Source: Cupriavidus cauae | GTDB lineage: Bacteria; Pseudomonadota; Gammaproteobacteria; Burkholderiales; Burkholderiaceae | Assembly (NCBI RefSeq): GCF_008632125.1 | Contig: NZ_VWRN01000071.1 | Location: forward strand, 29,326-93,325 | Direction: 5' to 3' | Length of the DNA: 64,000 nt | In this document: positions 53,531 to 63,579 of the stretch, one piece after another | Numbering within the stretch: position 1 is the first letter of the stretch | Layout: each line of letters starts with the position of its first letter | Made by a program: the position numbers and the translations under genes | Notes under the pieces: model-generated | Databases searched by the model: none | What the model was told of the DNA's origin: nothing | The model's input: the letters and a program-made list of their open reading frames with translations, nothing else

Positions 53531-56500
53531 TTACGGCATGTAGGACTGCTCGGGCTGGCGGCGATCGGGAGCGCGCCTGGACCCGTCCGCGTTATTGTCG
53601 CCGACCTTGGCGATCCGCGGCTCGGCCCAGCTTCCTGTCACCTTGTAGTGCTGCGTGAAGGCCTTGGAGAACTCGTCGGCGAACAGCAATTGCGCCGCCA
53701 GCGTGCCGATCCCGAGCGCCGGATTGATGAAGGCGGCGGCGACCGAAGCCGAGGTCGCGTTGATGCGCGGCACCAGCGCGACCTCCAGATCCTGCGTTTC
53801 CTGCGGAAGATTGGCGCTGCCGGTCATCGCCGCGCTGACCTGCGGGCTCTTCAGGCGGAAGTCGCTGGTGCTGGCGATGCCGTTCTCGATGGTGCCGGTC
53901 GCGCTGATCTCGTCGAACACCAGGCCCTCGCCGGCGATGCCGCGGAAGTCCAGCGTCACCAGCCGCATCACGCTCTGCAGGCTCAGCACGCCCAGCAGCT
54001 TGGCCGCCCCGGGCTCGACGCTGACGATCTGGCCATTCTCGAGCTTGAGCGCCACGCGGCCGTTCAGCGAGGGGTAGTCTATCGCCAGCGGCGAGCCGAT
54101 CCAGCGGATGCGGCCCTCGAGCTTGCCCTTGCCGTCGCGCAGCGTATGCGGCATGCCGAGCCGGTCGAGTACATCGCCGGCATTGCGCACGTCGACGTTG
54201 AAGCTGAGCAGTGTGCGGCGCTGGCCGCCGGCCTTGCCGCTGTCGCGCACGCGACGCGGCACGCGCCAGCTGCCCTGGCCGGTGAAGGTCGCGCCGGGCT
54301 GTTCCAGCGTCAGCGATTCCAGCGTCCAGACCGGTTCGCCATTGTCGAGCGCGCTGTGCGCCTTTACCTGCAGCTTGCCGAAGTCGTGGCCACGCAGTTC
54401 GAAGCGCTCGGCCTGCAGGTCGATCGACGGCAGTTGCTCGATCTGGCCGGCCAGCGCGTCGGCGACCTTGCTGGTGTCCTGGCTGTCGGGGATGTTCAGC
54501 CGCGACAGCCGCAGCGTCAGCGCGCCGCCCGGGCTGGACGGCACCGCGCGCCACTGCATCTGGCCGGCGATCTGGCGCGAGTCGAGGCGGAACTGCCAGC
54601 CGGGATCGCCGGCCTGCGCGGTGCGCACGGCGTCCAGCGTCACGTCGTCGAGCTCGCGGCCGAAGGCGAGCAGCGTGCGCGAACGCGCGGTGATGCGCTC
54701 CGGCAGATACGAGGCCGTGGCCGGTTCGCGCGCGCCGCCGCCCTTGTCGTCGGCGGAGCCGCTGGCGGGTGCACTGGCGAGCGCCGCGCGCCAGCCGTCC
54801 AGATCGAAGCGCTCGACCGCCAGCGCGGCGCTGACCCCGGTGGCGGGCGTGGGCGCCGGCTGACCGATGCCGATGCCGCCGTTGACGACCTCGACGCCGC
54901 CGGCGCCACGGCGCAGCAGATAGCGGGCGTTCAGCATCGCGCCGTATTGCAGTTCGAGTTCCTCGTGGCCCGCGCGTCCGGCCACCGGTCGTACCTCCAG
55001 GCGCAGTGGCGCCGGTTGCCCGGCCGGCTTGGTCAGCGGCGCCGGCAGGTCGACCGCCATGCCGGCGAGGTCCGCGGTGAACGAGATCACCGGCTGGCGT
55101 TCGCGCACGCCGATCACCGCCTGGTAGCTGGCATTGCCGTCGAAGCGGCGCGCCAGCGGCGTCAGCCCGGCACCGGACAGCGCCTCGGCGATGCCGCGCG
55201 AGTTGGCGCTGCCGGCCGCGGTCACGCGCACCGTGCCGTCGGACTGCGTGCCGCCGCTGGCGCGCACCTCGCCGCCGAGCAGGCGCGCGCGCACCGCATC
55301 GAGCTGGAAACCGTGCTCGTTGAAGGTCACCGTGCCGGTGGCGCCGCCCAGCATCGGCAGGCCCGGCGCCAGCACCACGTCGTTGCCGGTCAGGCGGTAC
55401 TGGCCCTCGACCTTGCTGCGGGTGGCATCGGCCAGCGGCAGGTCCAGCTTGAGCCGCAATTCGCCATTGCCCTGGCCGCGCGCGTCGCCGGTGACGTTGC
55501 CGGTCCACTCGCGCACCGGGCTGCTGGCGATATAGCGCAGGAAACCCTGCATCGGGCCGCTGGCGCTGCCGTCCAGCGTCAGCCGTCCGCGGTGGTCCAG
55601 CTCGTCGATGCGGCCCTTGACGTCGCGCAGCGCCACGCCGGCCAGGCCCTGCACCGAGGCGCGCTCGACGTTCAGCGCCATCGCGCCGCGCTCGAACCGC
55701 AGGCTGCCGTCGATCTCGGTGAACAGCGGCCACAGCGGCTTGCCGTCCGGACCGTGCGGGTCGATCTGGTAGGACGCCTGCCGCAGCGGCACGTCCACGT
55801 GGAAGTCGCCATGCCGGGCGGCGTCACCATGGAAAGGGAAGTGGGCGAGATCTCCCTTGACCTGGAAACGGACCGCCTCGGACTCGCCGCCCGCCAGCGC
55901 GCCGGCCAGATACTGGCGCGTACTGGCGGGAATGTGCAGCGGCAGGTAGCGCGGCACGCGTGCGATCTGCGCGCGGCCGAGCTCGCCGTCCAGTTCCGCA
56001 ATGCCGGCGTGGCCGTCGCCGCCTTCGCGCCAGCTGCCGCGCACGGTGCCGGCCGTGTCGGCGTTGGCGAAGCGGATGCCGTCGGTGCGCACCACCAGCT
56101 TGCCGCCCTCGCGGCGCCACTCGAATGCGCCGGCCAGTTCGTCGAAGGGCAGGCGCGGGTCTTCGAAGACGCCGGGGAAGGTCAGCGTGGCCTGGGTGCC
56201 CTCGAAGCGCGCGCTGCCGCCCTGCTGGTCAAAGGAGAAGTTGCCGGACAGGCCGCTGAAGCCGGGAATGCCCAGGTTCGCATGGCCGTCCTTGTCGAAC
56301 GCCGGTTCGGCCGGCTGCTCGCGCACCGACACGTTGCGCAGCGTGCCTTGGATGCGATAGCGGGCGGGACCGCCTTGCCGCTGCAGCAGGCCGCCGCGCT
56401 CGCGGGTCCAGTCGACGTCGAGATTGTCGAGCCGGCCGGACGGCCGCAGCGCGCGCACCTGGCGGGCCAGCGCGGTATCGAGCGGCATCGCGGTCGACAG

Positions 56501-57877
56501 CGCGCGCAGCGCGTCGAGGTCGAGCGTCGGCGCCTTCAGCGCCAGCCGCCGCAGCGCGCCGTTGTCGTCGCGCGCCCAGCGCAGCGTGACGCGGCGCATG
56601 CCTTCGCGCCAGGCGCCGCCGGTGGCCTGGGCCTGCGCGCCGGCGGGCTCCCACAGCAGCGTGTCGACGGTCAGCTGGTTGTCGGCGCCTTCGCGCCGAT
56701 GCAGCAGCAGCGCCTGCGACTGGTTCAGCCGCAAGGGCTCGGCCGCGCCGGCCAGGCGCAGATCGAGCGCGTTGGCGCGCAGCCGGGCCTGGCTGCGCAG
56801 CATCTCGCCATTGGCGAACTCGATGGTGCCGTCGCTGCTCAGCACGCCGCTGTCGACCCGCTCGAACAGGCTCAGGTAGCGCTGCACCGCGGGCAGCTGC
56901 AACTGGCCGATATCCCAGCTGGCCTGGCCGCGCCAGTTGCGCCAGTCGCCCTGCGCATGCAGATAGGTATGGCGGAAGGTGCCGGTGACCACCAGCGGGC
57001 GCGCGGCCAGCGCGGCCGAGCGCGCTTCCAGCCGCAGGTCGTGGCGGGCGCCGCTGCGGGTCGAACGCAGCAGGATGTCGCCGACCTCCAGCACCGGCAG
57101 GCCGCGCTGCTCGTCGAGCCAGCGGACCTTGCCGCCGGTCAGCGTGACCGAGCCCTGCGCCAGCAGCCAGTCGAGAAAGCGATGATCGTCGCCGCCGCTG
57201 CGGTCCTGCGTGCGCATCGGCATGCCCGCCACCTCCAGCCGGCCCTGCGCCGAGCGGTGCACCAGCACGTCGGCGTGGTTGGCGTCGAAGCGGGCGAAGC
57301 GCAACTCGAGCGTGCTCAGCGACTGCCAGGACAGCGCGCCCTGCAGCGTCTCGGCCGACAGCAGCACGCGCTGCTGGTCGTCGACCAGACGCACGCCGCG
57401 CGCATGGAAGGCCGGATGCCAGCCATCCCAGGTGGTCTCCAGCGCGGCGATGGTCAGGTGGGCCGACAGCGCCTCCGAGCCGCGTTGCTCCAGCCAGGCG
57501 CGTGCGCCCGCGGCCTGGGGCCACAGCACGAAACGCATCAGCAGGAACAGCACCGCGGCCACGGCCGCCAGCGTGACGCCGATGCGCAGCAGCCAGCGCG
57601 CGATCCAGCCCCAGCAGCGGTGGCGTACCGCTGCCGCGACGGCGCGGCCGATGGCGCGCGGCGAGACCTTCAGGGAGCGAAACAGCTGGCCGGCCCGGCG
57701 GCGCCAGGCCGAGGTCGAAAACGACTTGCCGGAGGGAGGGGAGGTCGAGGAAGCGGTACCGGAACCGGAACCCTGGGCCGCCGCGGCACCGGCGGGGGAG
57801 CCCGCGGACCCTGGGGTTGCAGCCGCGCCGCTGGACGGGGTGGGGCGTTCGGCGGGTGGGGTGGCGCGGCTGGACAT
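53531..57877 (-). CDS. yhdP: YhdP family AsmA-like envelope protein
   Basis: 1448 residues, a very long protein with a basic, Pro/Ser-rich cytoplasmic N-terminus, one membrane helix (~99-120, RIGVTLAAVAAVLFLLMRFV), and a huge periplasmic beta-rich part with many short Leu/Asp-rich strands (LQGALSWQSLSTLELRFARF and similar). The C-terminus (GIGTLAAQLLFADEFSKAFT, then HYKVTGSWAEP) is the YhdP/TIGR02099 ending. YhdP-type proteins are thought to bridge the inner and outer membranes and carry phospholipids. ATG at 57877; a TTG six codons upstream is possible. Divergent from glnE. Confidence 0.9.
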   Translation of the reverse strand: MSSRATPPAERPTPSSGAAATPGSAGSPAGAAAAQGSGSGTASSTSPPSGKSFSTSAWRRRAGQLFRSLKVSPRAIGRAVAAAVRHRCWGWIARWLLRIGVTLAAVAAVLFLLMRFVLWPQAAGARAWLEQRGSEALSAHLTIAALETTWDGWHPAFHARGVRLVDDQQRVLLSAETLQGALSWQSLSTLELRFARFDANHADVLVHRSAQGRLEVAGMPMRTQDRSGGDDHRFLDWLLAQGSVTLTGGKVRWLDEQRGLPVLEVGDILLRSTRSGARHDLRLEARSAALAARPLVVTGTFRHTYLHAQGDWRNWRGQASWDIGQLQLPAVQRYLSLFERVDSGVLSSDGTIEFANGEMLRSQARLRANALDLRLAGAAEPLRLNQSQALLLHRREGADNQLTVDTLLWEPAGAQAQATGGAWREGMRRVTLRWARDDNGALRRLALKAPTLDLDALRALSTAMPLDTALARQVRALRPSGRLDNLDVDWTRERGGLLQRQGGPARYRIQGTLRNVSVREQPAEPAFDKDGHANLGIPGFSGLSGNFSFDQQGGSARFEGTQATLTFPGVFEDPRLPFDELAGAFEWRREGGKLVVRTDGIRFANADTAGTVRGSWREGGDGHAGIAELDGELGRAQIARVPRYLPLHIPASTRQYLAGALAGGESEAVRFQVKGDLAHFPFHGDAARHGDFHVDVPLRQASYQIDPHGPDGKPLWPLFTEIDGSLRFERGAMALNVERASVQGLAGVALRDVKGRIDELDHRGRLTLDGSASGPMQGFLRYIASSPVREWTGNVTGDARGQGNGELRLKLDLPLADATRSKVEGQYRLTGNDVVLAPGLPMLGGATGTVTFNEHGFQLDAVRARLLGGEVRASGGTQSDGTVRVTAAGSANSRGIAEALSGAGLTPLARRFDGNASYQAVIGVRERQPVISFTADLAGMAVDLPAPLTKPAGQPAPLRLEVRPVAGRAGHEELELQYGAMLNARYLLRRGAGGVEVVNGGIGIGQPAPTPATGVSAALAVERFDLDGWRAALASAPASGSADDKGGGAREPATASYLPERITARSRTLLAFGRELDDVTLDAVRTAQAGDPGWQFRLDSRQIAGQMQWRAVPSSPGGALTLRLSRLNIPDSQDTSKVADALAGQIEQLPSIDLQAERFELRGHDFGKLQVKAHSALDNGEPVWTLESLTLEQPGATFTGQGSWRVPRRVRDSGKAGGQRRTLLSFNVDVRNAGDVLDRLGMPHTLRDGKGKLEGRIRWIGSPLAIDYPSLNGRVALKLENGQIVSVEPGAAKLLGVLSLQSVMRLVTLDFRGIAGEGLVFDEISATGTIENGIASTSDFRLKSPQVSAAMTGSANLPQETQDLEVALVPRINATSASVAAAFINPALGIGTLAAQLLFADEFSKAFTQHYKVTGSWAEPRIAKVGDNNADGSRRAPDRRQPEQSYMP

Positions 57878-57997
57878 GCGCAGATTATCCGACAATACTA
57901 GCCGCTCTCCAATTCGAAGCCAGCCCGGGCGGCGTTACCGGTGGCGCATGATTCCTCGCGCGGCGTTCCTCTGCCGCGATCCATCCAAGTGACAGGA

Positions 57998-60913
57998 ATG
58001 ACTTCCCCAGATATCGCGAGTTCCCAGGCGGGCGCCGGTCGGCATGCCGCCGACGCCGCCGTTGCCGTCGATGCCGCCACCGCGGCCAGCGGCCTGGGCG
58101 GCATGGCAAGCGGCGCCTTTGCGGTGGCCGCGGCGACCGGTCTCGACCCCGCCGATTGCGGGGGACACGCATTGTACTCGGCGGCCGCCTCGCACTACGT
58201 GCGGCGCGTGATGCAGGCCCGGCCCGAACTGCCGGCCCTGGTCGCCCAGGCCAGCGCCGAGCCGCTGACGCGGGTCTGGATGGAAGCGCGGCTGGCCGAG
58301 CTGCGGCAGCCGGCCGCCGACGCCGAGCAGGCGATCGGCCAGGCGCTGCGGCGGCTGCGCGCCGAGGTGATGTGCATCGTCATCGAGCGCGATCTGCGCG
58401 GGCTGGCCACGCTGGCCGAGGTCACCGGCGCGATGACCGACCTGGCCGAGCTGTCGATCCAGCATGCGCTGGCCACGCTGACCGAGGACATGGCGCCGAC
58501 CTTCGGCCGACCCGTCGGCGAGCACAGCGGCGAGGTACAGGAGCTGATCGTGGTCGGCATGGGCAAGCTCGGCGGCCGCGAGCTGAACGTCTCGTCCGAT
58601 ATCGACCTGATCTTTCTCTACGACGAGGACGGCGACACCGCGGGCGGCCAGCGCAGCCTGTCGAATCATGAATACTTCACGCGGCTGGGCCGGCGCCTGA
58701 TCAGCGTGCTGGCCGAGACCACCGCCGACGGCTATGTGTTCCGCGTCGACATGCGGCTGCGGCCGAACGGCGACGCCGGGCCGCTGGCCTGCAGCCTCGG
58801 CATGCTGGAGGAATACCTGGTGGTGCAGGGCCGCGAATGGGAGCGCTACGCCTGGATCAAGGGCCGCGTGGTGTCGTCGCTGGCCACGCCGCACGCGCAG
58901 CGCACCGCCGATCAGCTGGCGCGGCTGACCACGCCCTTCGTGTTCCGCCGCTATCTGGACTACGGCGTGATCGCCGCGATCCGCTCGCTGCATGCGCAGA
59001 TCCGCGCCGAGGCAGCCAAGCGCAGCGGGGGTCTGGCCGGCCATGGCGTCAACCAGCGCTCGGCCGATATCAAGCTGGGGCGCGGCGGCATCCGCGAGAT
59101 CGAATTCATGGCGCAGGTGTTCCAGCTGATCCGCGGCGGCCAGGACCTGGCACTGCGCGCGCGGCCGACGCTGGAGGTGCTGGCGATCGCGGTCGAGCGC
59201 GGGCTGCTGCCGGCGGGGCAGGCGCTGCAGCTGTCGGATGCCTATCGCTTCCTGCGCCAGCTGGAGCACCGGCTGCAGTATCGCGACGATGCGCAGACCC
59301 ACCATCTGCCGACCAGCGAGCAGGAGCAGTCCGCGGTGGCGCGCATGATGGGCTGCGCGGACTGGCCCGCGCTGCAGGCGCGATTGGCGGAACTGCAGGA
59401 GCCGGTGGCACAGCAGTTCGAGGTCACCTTCTCCGACCCGGAGCAGGGCCAGCCGCCCGCCGAGACGCTGTGGCCGGCGCTGGCGCACGGCGAGGACGAA
59501 GAGGCGCCGTGCGCGCGGCTTGCGCAGGCGGGCTATTCCGACTGCGTCGGGTTGCTGGAGCGGCTGCGCGCCACGGCGGCCTCGCCGCGCTACCGCGCGC
59601 TGTCCGAGCAGAGCCGCGCGCGCTTCGACCTGCTGGTCAACCGCGCGCTCGACCTGGCCGGACGGCAGGACGATGCCGATGCCACCATTGCGCGCTTTCT
59701 AGACTTCTTCGATGCGATCAGCCGGCGCGCCTCGTATCTGTCGCTGCTGTCCGAGTATCCGCAGGCGATGGAGCGCGTCGCCCATACCTTGCACGCGTCG
59801 CGCTGGGCCGCCACCTATCTGACGCGGCATCCGCAACTGCTCGACGAACTGCTCGATGCCGAGGCGCTCGCCAGCGTGCCGGACTGGGAGGCCTTCCGCG
59901 CCCGGCTCGGCGAGCGCCTGCTCGCAGCGCACGGCCAGGTCGAGGCGCAGATGGATATCCTGCGCCGCGAGCACCATGCCGAGACCTTCCGCGTGCTGCT
60001 GCAGGACCTGCACGGCAGGCTGACGGTCGAGCAGATCGCCGACCGGCTGTCCGACCTGGCCGACGCGATGCTCGACGTCACGCTGACCGCGGTCTGGCAG
60101 CAACTGCCGATGCGCCATCGCGACACGCCGCGCTTCGCGGTGATCGCCTATGGCCGGCTGGGCGGCAAGGAGCTCGGCTATGCGTCCGACCTCGACATCA
60201 TCTTCCTGCACGACGACGATGACGACGGCGCCGCGGAGATCTACGCCGCCTATGCGCGCCGCCTGATTACCTGGCTGACCAGCCATACCGCGGCCGGCAT
60301 GCTGTTCGACGTCGACACGCGGCTTCGTCCGAACGGCGCTGCCGGCCTGCTGGTCACCAGCTTCGAGTCGTTCCGCCGCTACCAGCTGCGCCAGGGCGAC
60401 AACACCGCCTGGGTGTGGGAGCACCAGGCGCTGACGCGCGCGCGCTTCTGCGCCGGCGACCGCGAGCTGGGCGCGCGCTTCGAGCGGCTGCGCGAGGAGG
60501 TCCTGTGCCAGCCGCGCGATGCCGACACGCTGCGTCAGGACATCGTCGCGATGCGGCACAAGGTGGCCGAGGGCCATCCGAACCGCAGCGACCGCTTCGA
60601 CCTGAAGCACGACCGCGGCGGCATGGTCGACATCGAATTCACCGTGCAGTACCTGGTGCTGCTGCACAGCCGCGCCCATCCCGAGCTGACGCGCAACGCC
60701 GGCAATATCGCGCTGCTGCGGATGGCGGGGCAGCTCGGCCTGATCGACGCCACGCTGGCCGAAGCGGTCGGCGACGCCTATCGGACTTTCCGCGCGCGCC
60801 AGCACAAGCTGCGGCTCGACGGCCAGGATCAGGCCCGCGTTCCGCCGCAGACCATCGAGGCGCAGGCGCGCGATGTGCGCGCGCTATGGCAGGCCGTGTT
60901 CGGCCAGGACTGA
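57998..60913 (+). CDS. glnE: Bifunctional glutamine synthetase adenylyltransferase/deadenylase
   Basis: 971 residues from ATG at 57998 (MTSPDIASSQ); a GTG at 57941 is possible. Two nucleotidyltransferase domains are evident: GMGKLGGRELNVSSDIDLIF in the first half and AYGRLGGKELGYASDLDIIF in the second, each with the DxD metal site. DIKLGRGGIREIEFMAQVFQ and LKHDRGGMVDIEFTVQYLVL follow each. It adenylylates glutamine synthetase under nitrogen excess and removes AMP under limitation, thus complementing the NtrC/sigma-54 control seen at the urea operon. The rhombosortase start is 7 bp after its stop. Confidence 0.97.
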   Translation: MTSPDIASSQAGAGRHAADAAVAVDAATAASGLGGMASGAFAVAAATGLDPADCGGHALYSAAASHYVRRVMQARPELPALVAQASAEPLTRVWMEARLAELRQPAADAEQAIGQALRRLRAEVMCIVIERDLRGLATLAEVTGAMTDLAELSIQHALATLTEDMAPTFGRPVGEHSGEVQELIVVGMGKLGGRELNVSSDIDLIFLYDEDGDTAGGQRSLSNHEYFTRLGRRLISVLAETTADGYVFRVDMRLRPNGDAGPLACSLGMLEEYLVVQGREWERYAWIKGRVVSSLATPHAQRTADQLARLTTPFVFRRYLDYGVIAAIRSLHAQIRAEAAKRSGGLAGHGVNQRSADIKLGRGGIREIEFMAQVFQLIRGGQDLALRARPTLEVLAIAVERGLLPAGQALQLSDAYRFLRQLEHRLQYRDDAQTHHLPTSEQEQSAVARMMGCADWPALQARLAELQEPVAQQFEVTFSDPEQGQPPAETLWPALAHGEDEEAPCARLAQAGYSDCVGLLERLRATAASPRYRALSEQSRARFDLLVNRALDLAGRQDDADATIARFLDFFDAISRRASYLSLLSEYPQAMERVAHTLHASRWAATYLTRHPQLLDELLDAEALASVPDWEAFRARLGERLLAAHGQVEAQMDILRREHHAETFRVLLQDLHGRLTVEQIADRLSDLADAMLDVTLTAVWQQLPMRHRDTPRFAVIAYGRLGGKELGYASDLDIIFLHDDDDDGAAEIYAAYARRLITWLTSHTAAGMLFDVDTRLRPNGAAGLLVTSFESFRRYQLRQGDNTAWVWEHQALTRARFCAGDRELGARFERLREEVLCQPRDADTLRQDIVAMRHKVAEGHPNRSDRFDLKHDRGGMVDIEFTVQYLVLLHSRAHPELTRNAGNIALLRMAGQLGLIDATLAEAVGDAYRTFRARQHKLRLDGQDQARVPPQTIEAQARDVRALWQAVFGQD

Positions 60914-60919
60914 GCGGCG

Positions 60920-61579
60920 GTGGTTGCCGAGCACGAGGACGGCGGCGCCGTACCGGTCGCGGCGGCGCCGTCCGCGTGGCGTCGCGCGCTGCCGGCCCTG
61001 GCCGCGGCGGCGGCGGTCGCCGCGTTGTCGGCCGCCTTCACCTTCGTGCCATGGCTCCATGCGCACGGTCTCTACCTTCGCGATGCGCTGATGCTGCCCG
61101 GGGGCGAGCGCCAGTGGTGGCGGCTGCTGACCGCGATGTGGGTCCATCTGGATGGACGCCACTGGCTCGGCAATCTGCTGGCGGCATCGGGTTTGCTGTT
61201 GCTGGCCGGGCGCGCGGCCGGCGCACGGCAGATGCTGCTGGCCTTGCTGGTGTGCGGGATCGCGGTGCAGGTTGCGCTGCTGTGGCAGCCGGCGGTTCGC
61301 TGGTATGGCGGGCTGTCGGGCGCGCTGCATGGGCTGGCGGTCTGGGGCGCCTTGCGGCTGCTCGCCGCCGACCGCTGGTCGCGCGCGATCGGTGTCGCGC
61401 TGGTCGCCGGCGTGCTGGTCAAGCTGTGGCTGGAGCAGTCGTGGCTCGCGCCGGTGCGCTTCGATGCGGCCTGGGGATTTGGCGTGGTGCGCGCCGCCCA
61501 TGCGGCCGGCGCGGTGGCCGGCTTTGCCTGGTGGCTCGCACAGCAGTGGTGGGGGCAGCGGCGCGCCGCCGCGGGCTAG
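60920..61579 (+). CDS. Rhombosortase (rhomboid-family intramembrane protease)
   Basis: 219 residues from a GTG 7 bp after glnE. About six membrane helices. WWRLLTAMWVHLDGRHWLGN holds the conserved WR and HxxxN; WYGGLSGALHGLAVWGALRL holds the catalytic Ser (GLSG) and RAAHAAGAVAGFAWW the catalytic His. This is the rhombosortase pattern (short rhomboid, TIGR03902 type), whose known role is to cut C-terminal GlyGly-CTERM tails. A protein with exactly such a tail is coded by the convergent gene next door. Confidence 0.88.
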   Translation: MVAEHEDGGAVPVAAAPSAWRRALPALAAAAAVAALSAAFTFVPWLHAHGLYLRDALMLPGGERQWWRLLTAMWVHLDGRHWLGNLLAASGLLLLAGRAAGARQMLLALLVCGIAVQVALLWQPAVRWYGGLSGALHGLAVWGALRLLAADRWSRAIGVALVAGVLVKLWLEQSWLAPVRFDAAWGFGVVRAAHAAGAVAGFAWWLAQQWWGQRRAAAG

Positions 61580-61593
61580 CGCGCCGGCCCTGG

Positions 61594-61705
61594 AATCAGG
61601 GCCCTTGATTCAGGGCCCTCGATTCAGGGCGCTCGGTTCAGGGCACTCTGTTCAGGGCACTCTGTTCAGGGCGCTCTGTTCAGGGCGCTCGGTTCAGGGC
61701 CCTTG
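61594..61705. repeat. 14-bp tandem repeat between rhombosortase and subtilase genes
   Basis: Eight 14-bp units of the form GTTCAGGGCGCTCG (61594 to 61705), with central units GTTCAGGGCACTCT. The array starts 15 bp after the rhombosortase stop and runs to the subtilase stop, filling the whole convergent gap. Confidence 0.93.
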
Positions 61706-61707
61706 AT

Positions 61708-63345
61708 TCAGCGCCGCGCCTGGCGGCGACGGCCGGACGGCAGCAGCACGGCGAACAGACCGGCCAGCGCCAGGGCGGCACCGCTCCACAGCGGCACGGC
61801 ACCGCCGCCACCATCGTCGCCACCGCCGCCGTTGTTGCCGGGAGGCGGCGCCGGGGGAACCGGCGCACCCGCGGCCGCGGCCAGCGCGCGGTTCGCGTCC
61901 AGCAACCCGGCGCCGCAATTGCCGGCGTTATTGCCCGTCGTGCAATAGGTATTGGCCGGATGCGGGCGCGCGCTGCTCTTGAGCAGTTCGGTGACCTGGG
62001 CGCTGGTCAGGTTGCCGTTGACCGCCAGCATCAGCGAGGCGACGCCCGACACCATCGGCGCGGCGAAGCTGGTGCCCTGCGAGTTCACCAGGGTGTAATT
62101 GCGCGCCGTCGTTTCGCCGTCGTTGGTCAGCGTGCGGATCGTCGACGGCGGAGCCAGGCAGGTCCCGTTGGACACCTTGCTGTTGGCACAGCCGCCACCG
62201 GGCGCGCTGATCGCGATCTGCGGGCCGACGTTGGCATAGCTGGCGTTTTCGCCGTCGTTGACATGGGCGGTCACCGCGATCACGCCACGGCAGTCGGCCG
62301 GCGCTTCCACCGCGCCGGCGCTGTTGCCGGCGGCGGCCACCACGACGACGCCGCGCGCGGCGAGCTCATCCACCGCCTGCTGCTCGAAGCTGCTGCAAGT
62401 ACCTGCGCCGAGGCTGATATTGACCACGCGCGCCGGCGTGGGATTGTTCGGGACGTTCGGTACCGGCAGGCCGCCGGCCCAGCGCATCGCGTCGACGGTA
62501 TCGGACAGCAGGGCGCCGCAGCGGCCCGAAACGCGCAGCGGCTGGATGCGCGCGCTCCAGTCGACCCCGGCGATGTCCTGGCCGTTGTTGGTCACCGCGC
62601 CCAGCACGCTGGCGACGCGGGTGCCATGCCAGGTGCTGGGACGCTGGTTCGGCGCGGCCGGCATGCCGGGGCAGGCGAAGCCCTGCGGCACGAAGTCGCC
62701 GGCATCAGTCGGGTCGCCATCGCGGCCGTCGCCGTCCTGCGAGTACAGCGGATCGGCGATGAAGTCATAGCCCGCCACCAGCCGCGCGGCCAGGTCCGGG
62801 TGCCGCAGCACGCCGGTATCGACCACCGCGATCACCAGGCCTTCGCTGCCGCGGGAACGGTCCCAGGCAGCGGGCAGATTGGCGGCACCCGGAATGATCG
62901 CCGGCGAGCCGAGGTAGGGCTGGTTGATGGCGAATTCGGGATCGTTCGGCACCGTGTCGTGCGGCCGCAGCCAGCGGTCCGGCACCGCGTCCGCCACGCG
63001 CGGATCCTGGCGCAGCTGCGCGGCCACCGCCTCCGGATCGGCGCCCTTGCCGGCCGGCACGCCGAGCAACGCCAGGTTGCCGCCCATCTGCCGCTTGACG
63101 GTCAGTCCGATGCCGGTCTGCTCGGCGACCTTGCGCACCTGTTCGGCGGCGGCCTCGGCCGGCATCAGCGCGGTGCCGGCGGGGGCGTCTTTCCAGCGGA
63201 CGATGATGTTGCCGCTGTAGACCGGGGCCGGGCGGGCGTCCGGACTCGTCGCGGCCATCGCGGCCGAAGGGGGCAGGATGGCGCCCGCCGAGACGGCGGC
63301 GGCCAGGACCAGACGCAGGGCGACGGGCGGAATCGAACGCGGCAT
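61708..63345 (-). CDS. S8 family serine protease (subtilase) with GlyGly-CTERM tail
   Basis: 545 residues. Signal peptide (~1-31, ending AAMAA), then an I9-like propeptide (~45-130) with NIIVRWKDAPAG and LTVKRQMGGN, then the catalytic domain: Asp176 (VIAVVDTGVL), His240 (WHGTRVAS), Asn341 oxyanion (AAAGNSAG), Ser426 (GTSFAAPMVSG). The C-terminus has a Gly/Asp-rich linker (GNNGGGGDDGGGGAVP), one membrane helix (~519-536) and RRRQARR, which is the GlyGly-CTERM signal read by rhombosortase. GGAGG lies 6 bp before the ATG. Probably secreted by type II secretion and anchored or released after cleavage. Confidence 0.93.
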   Translation of the reverse strand: MPRSIPPVALRLVLAAAVSAGAILPPSAAMAATSPDARPAPVYSGNIIVRWKDAPAGTALMPAEAAAEQVRKVAEQTGIGLTVKRQMGGNLALLGVPAGKGADPEAVAAQLRQDPRVADAVPDRWLRPHDTVPNDPEFAINQPYLGSPAIIPGAANLPAAWDRSRGSEGLVIAVVDTGVLRHPDLAARLVAGYDFIADPLYSQDGDGRDGDPTDAGDFVPQGFACPGMPAAPNQRPSTWHGTRVASVLGAVTNNGQDIAGVDWSARIQPLRVSGRCGALLSDTVDAMRWAGGLPVPNVPNNPTPARVVNISLGAGTCSSFEQQAVDELAARGVVVVAAAGNSAGAVEAPADCRGVIAVTAHVNDGENASYANVGPQIAISAPGGGCANSKVSNGTCLAPPSTIRTLTNDGETTARNYTLVNSQGTSFAAPMVSGVASLMLAVNGNLTSAQVTELLKSSARPHPANTYCTTGNNAGNCGAGLLDANRALAAAAGAPVPPAPPPGNNGGGGDDGGGGAVPLWSGAALALAGLFAVLLPSGRRRQARR

Positions 63346-63579
63346 GAACACCTCCGGGAGGGGCGAAGCCGGGGTGCAGGGGCCGGCGCTCGCGGGCATG
63401 TGGCTCAAAGATAGTTGGGGGAATGCGGGCGGGCAATCGGCGCTCGTCCGACAGCGCACGCTATCGGGGTGACGTCCGGGGCGGTTTCGCCTTGCTCGAT
63501 CGGCTGCCTCGAGCCGCCTGCGTGGTCCGCCTGCCTGGCCGCTTTCCCGATCCGGTTAACGGCAGCCGTCGCCCGGTTT

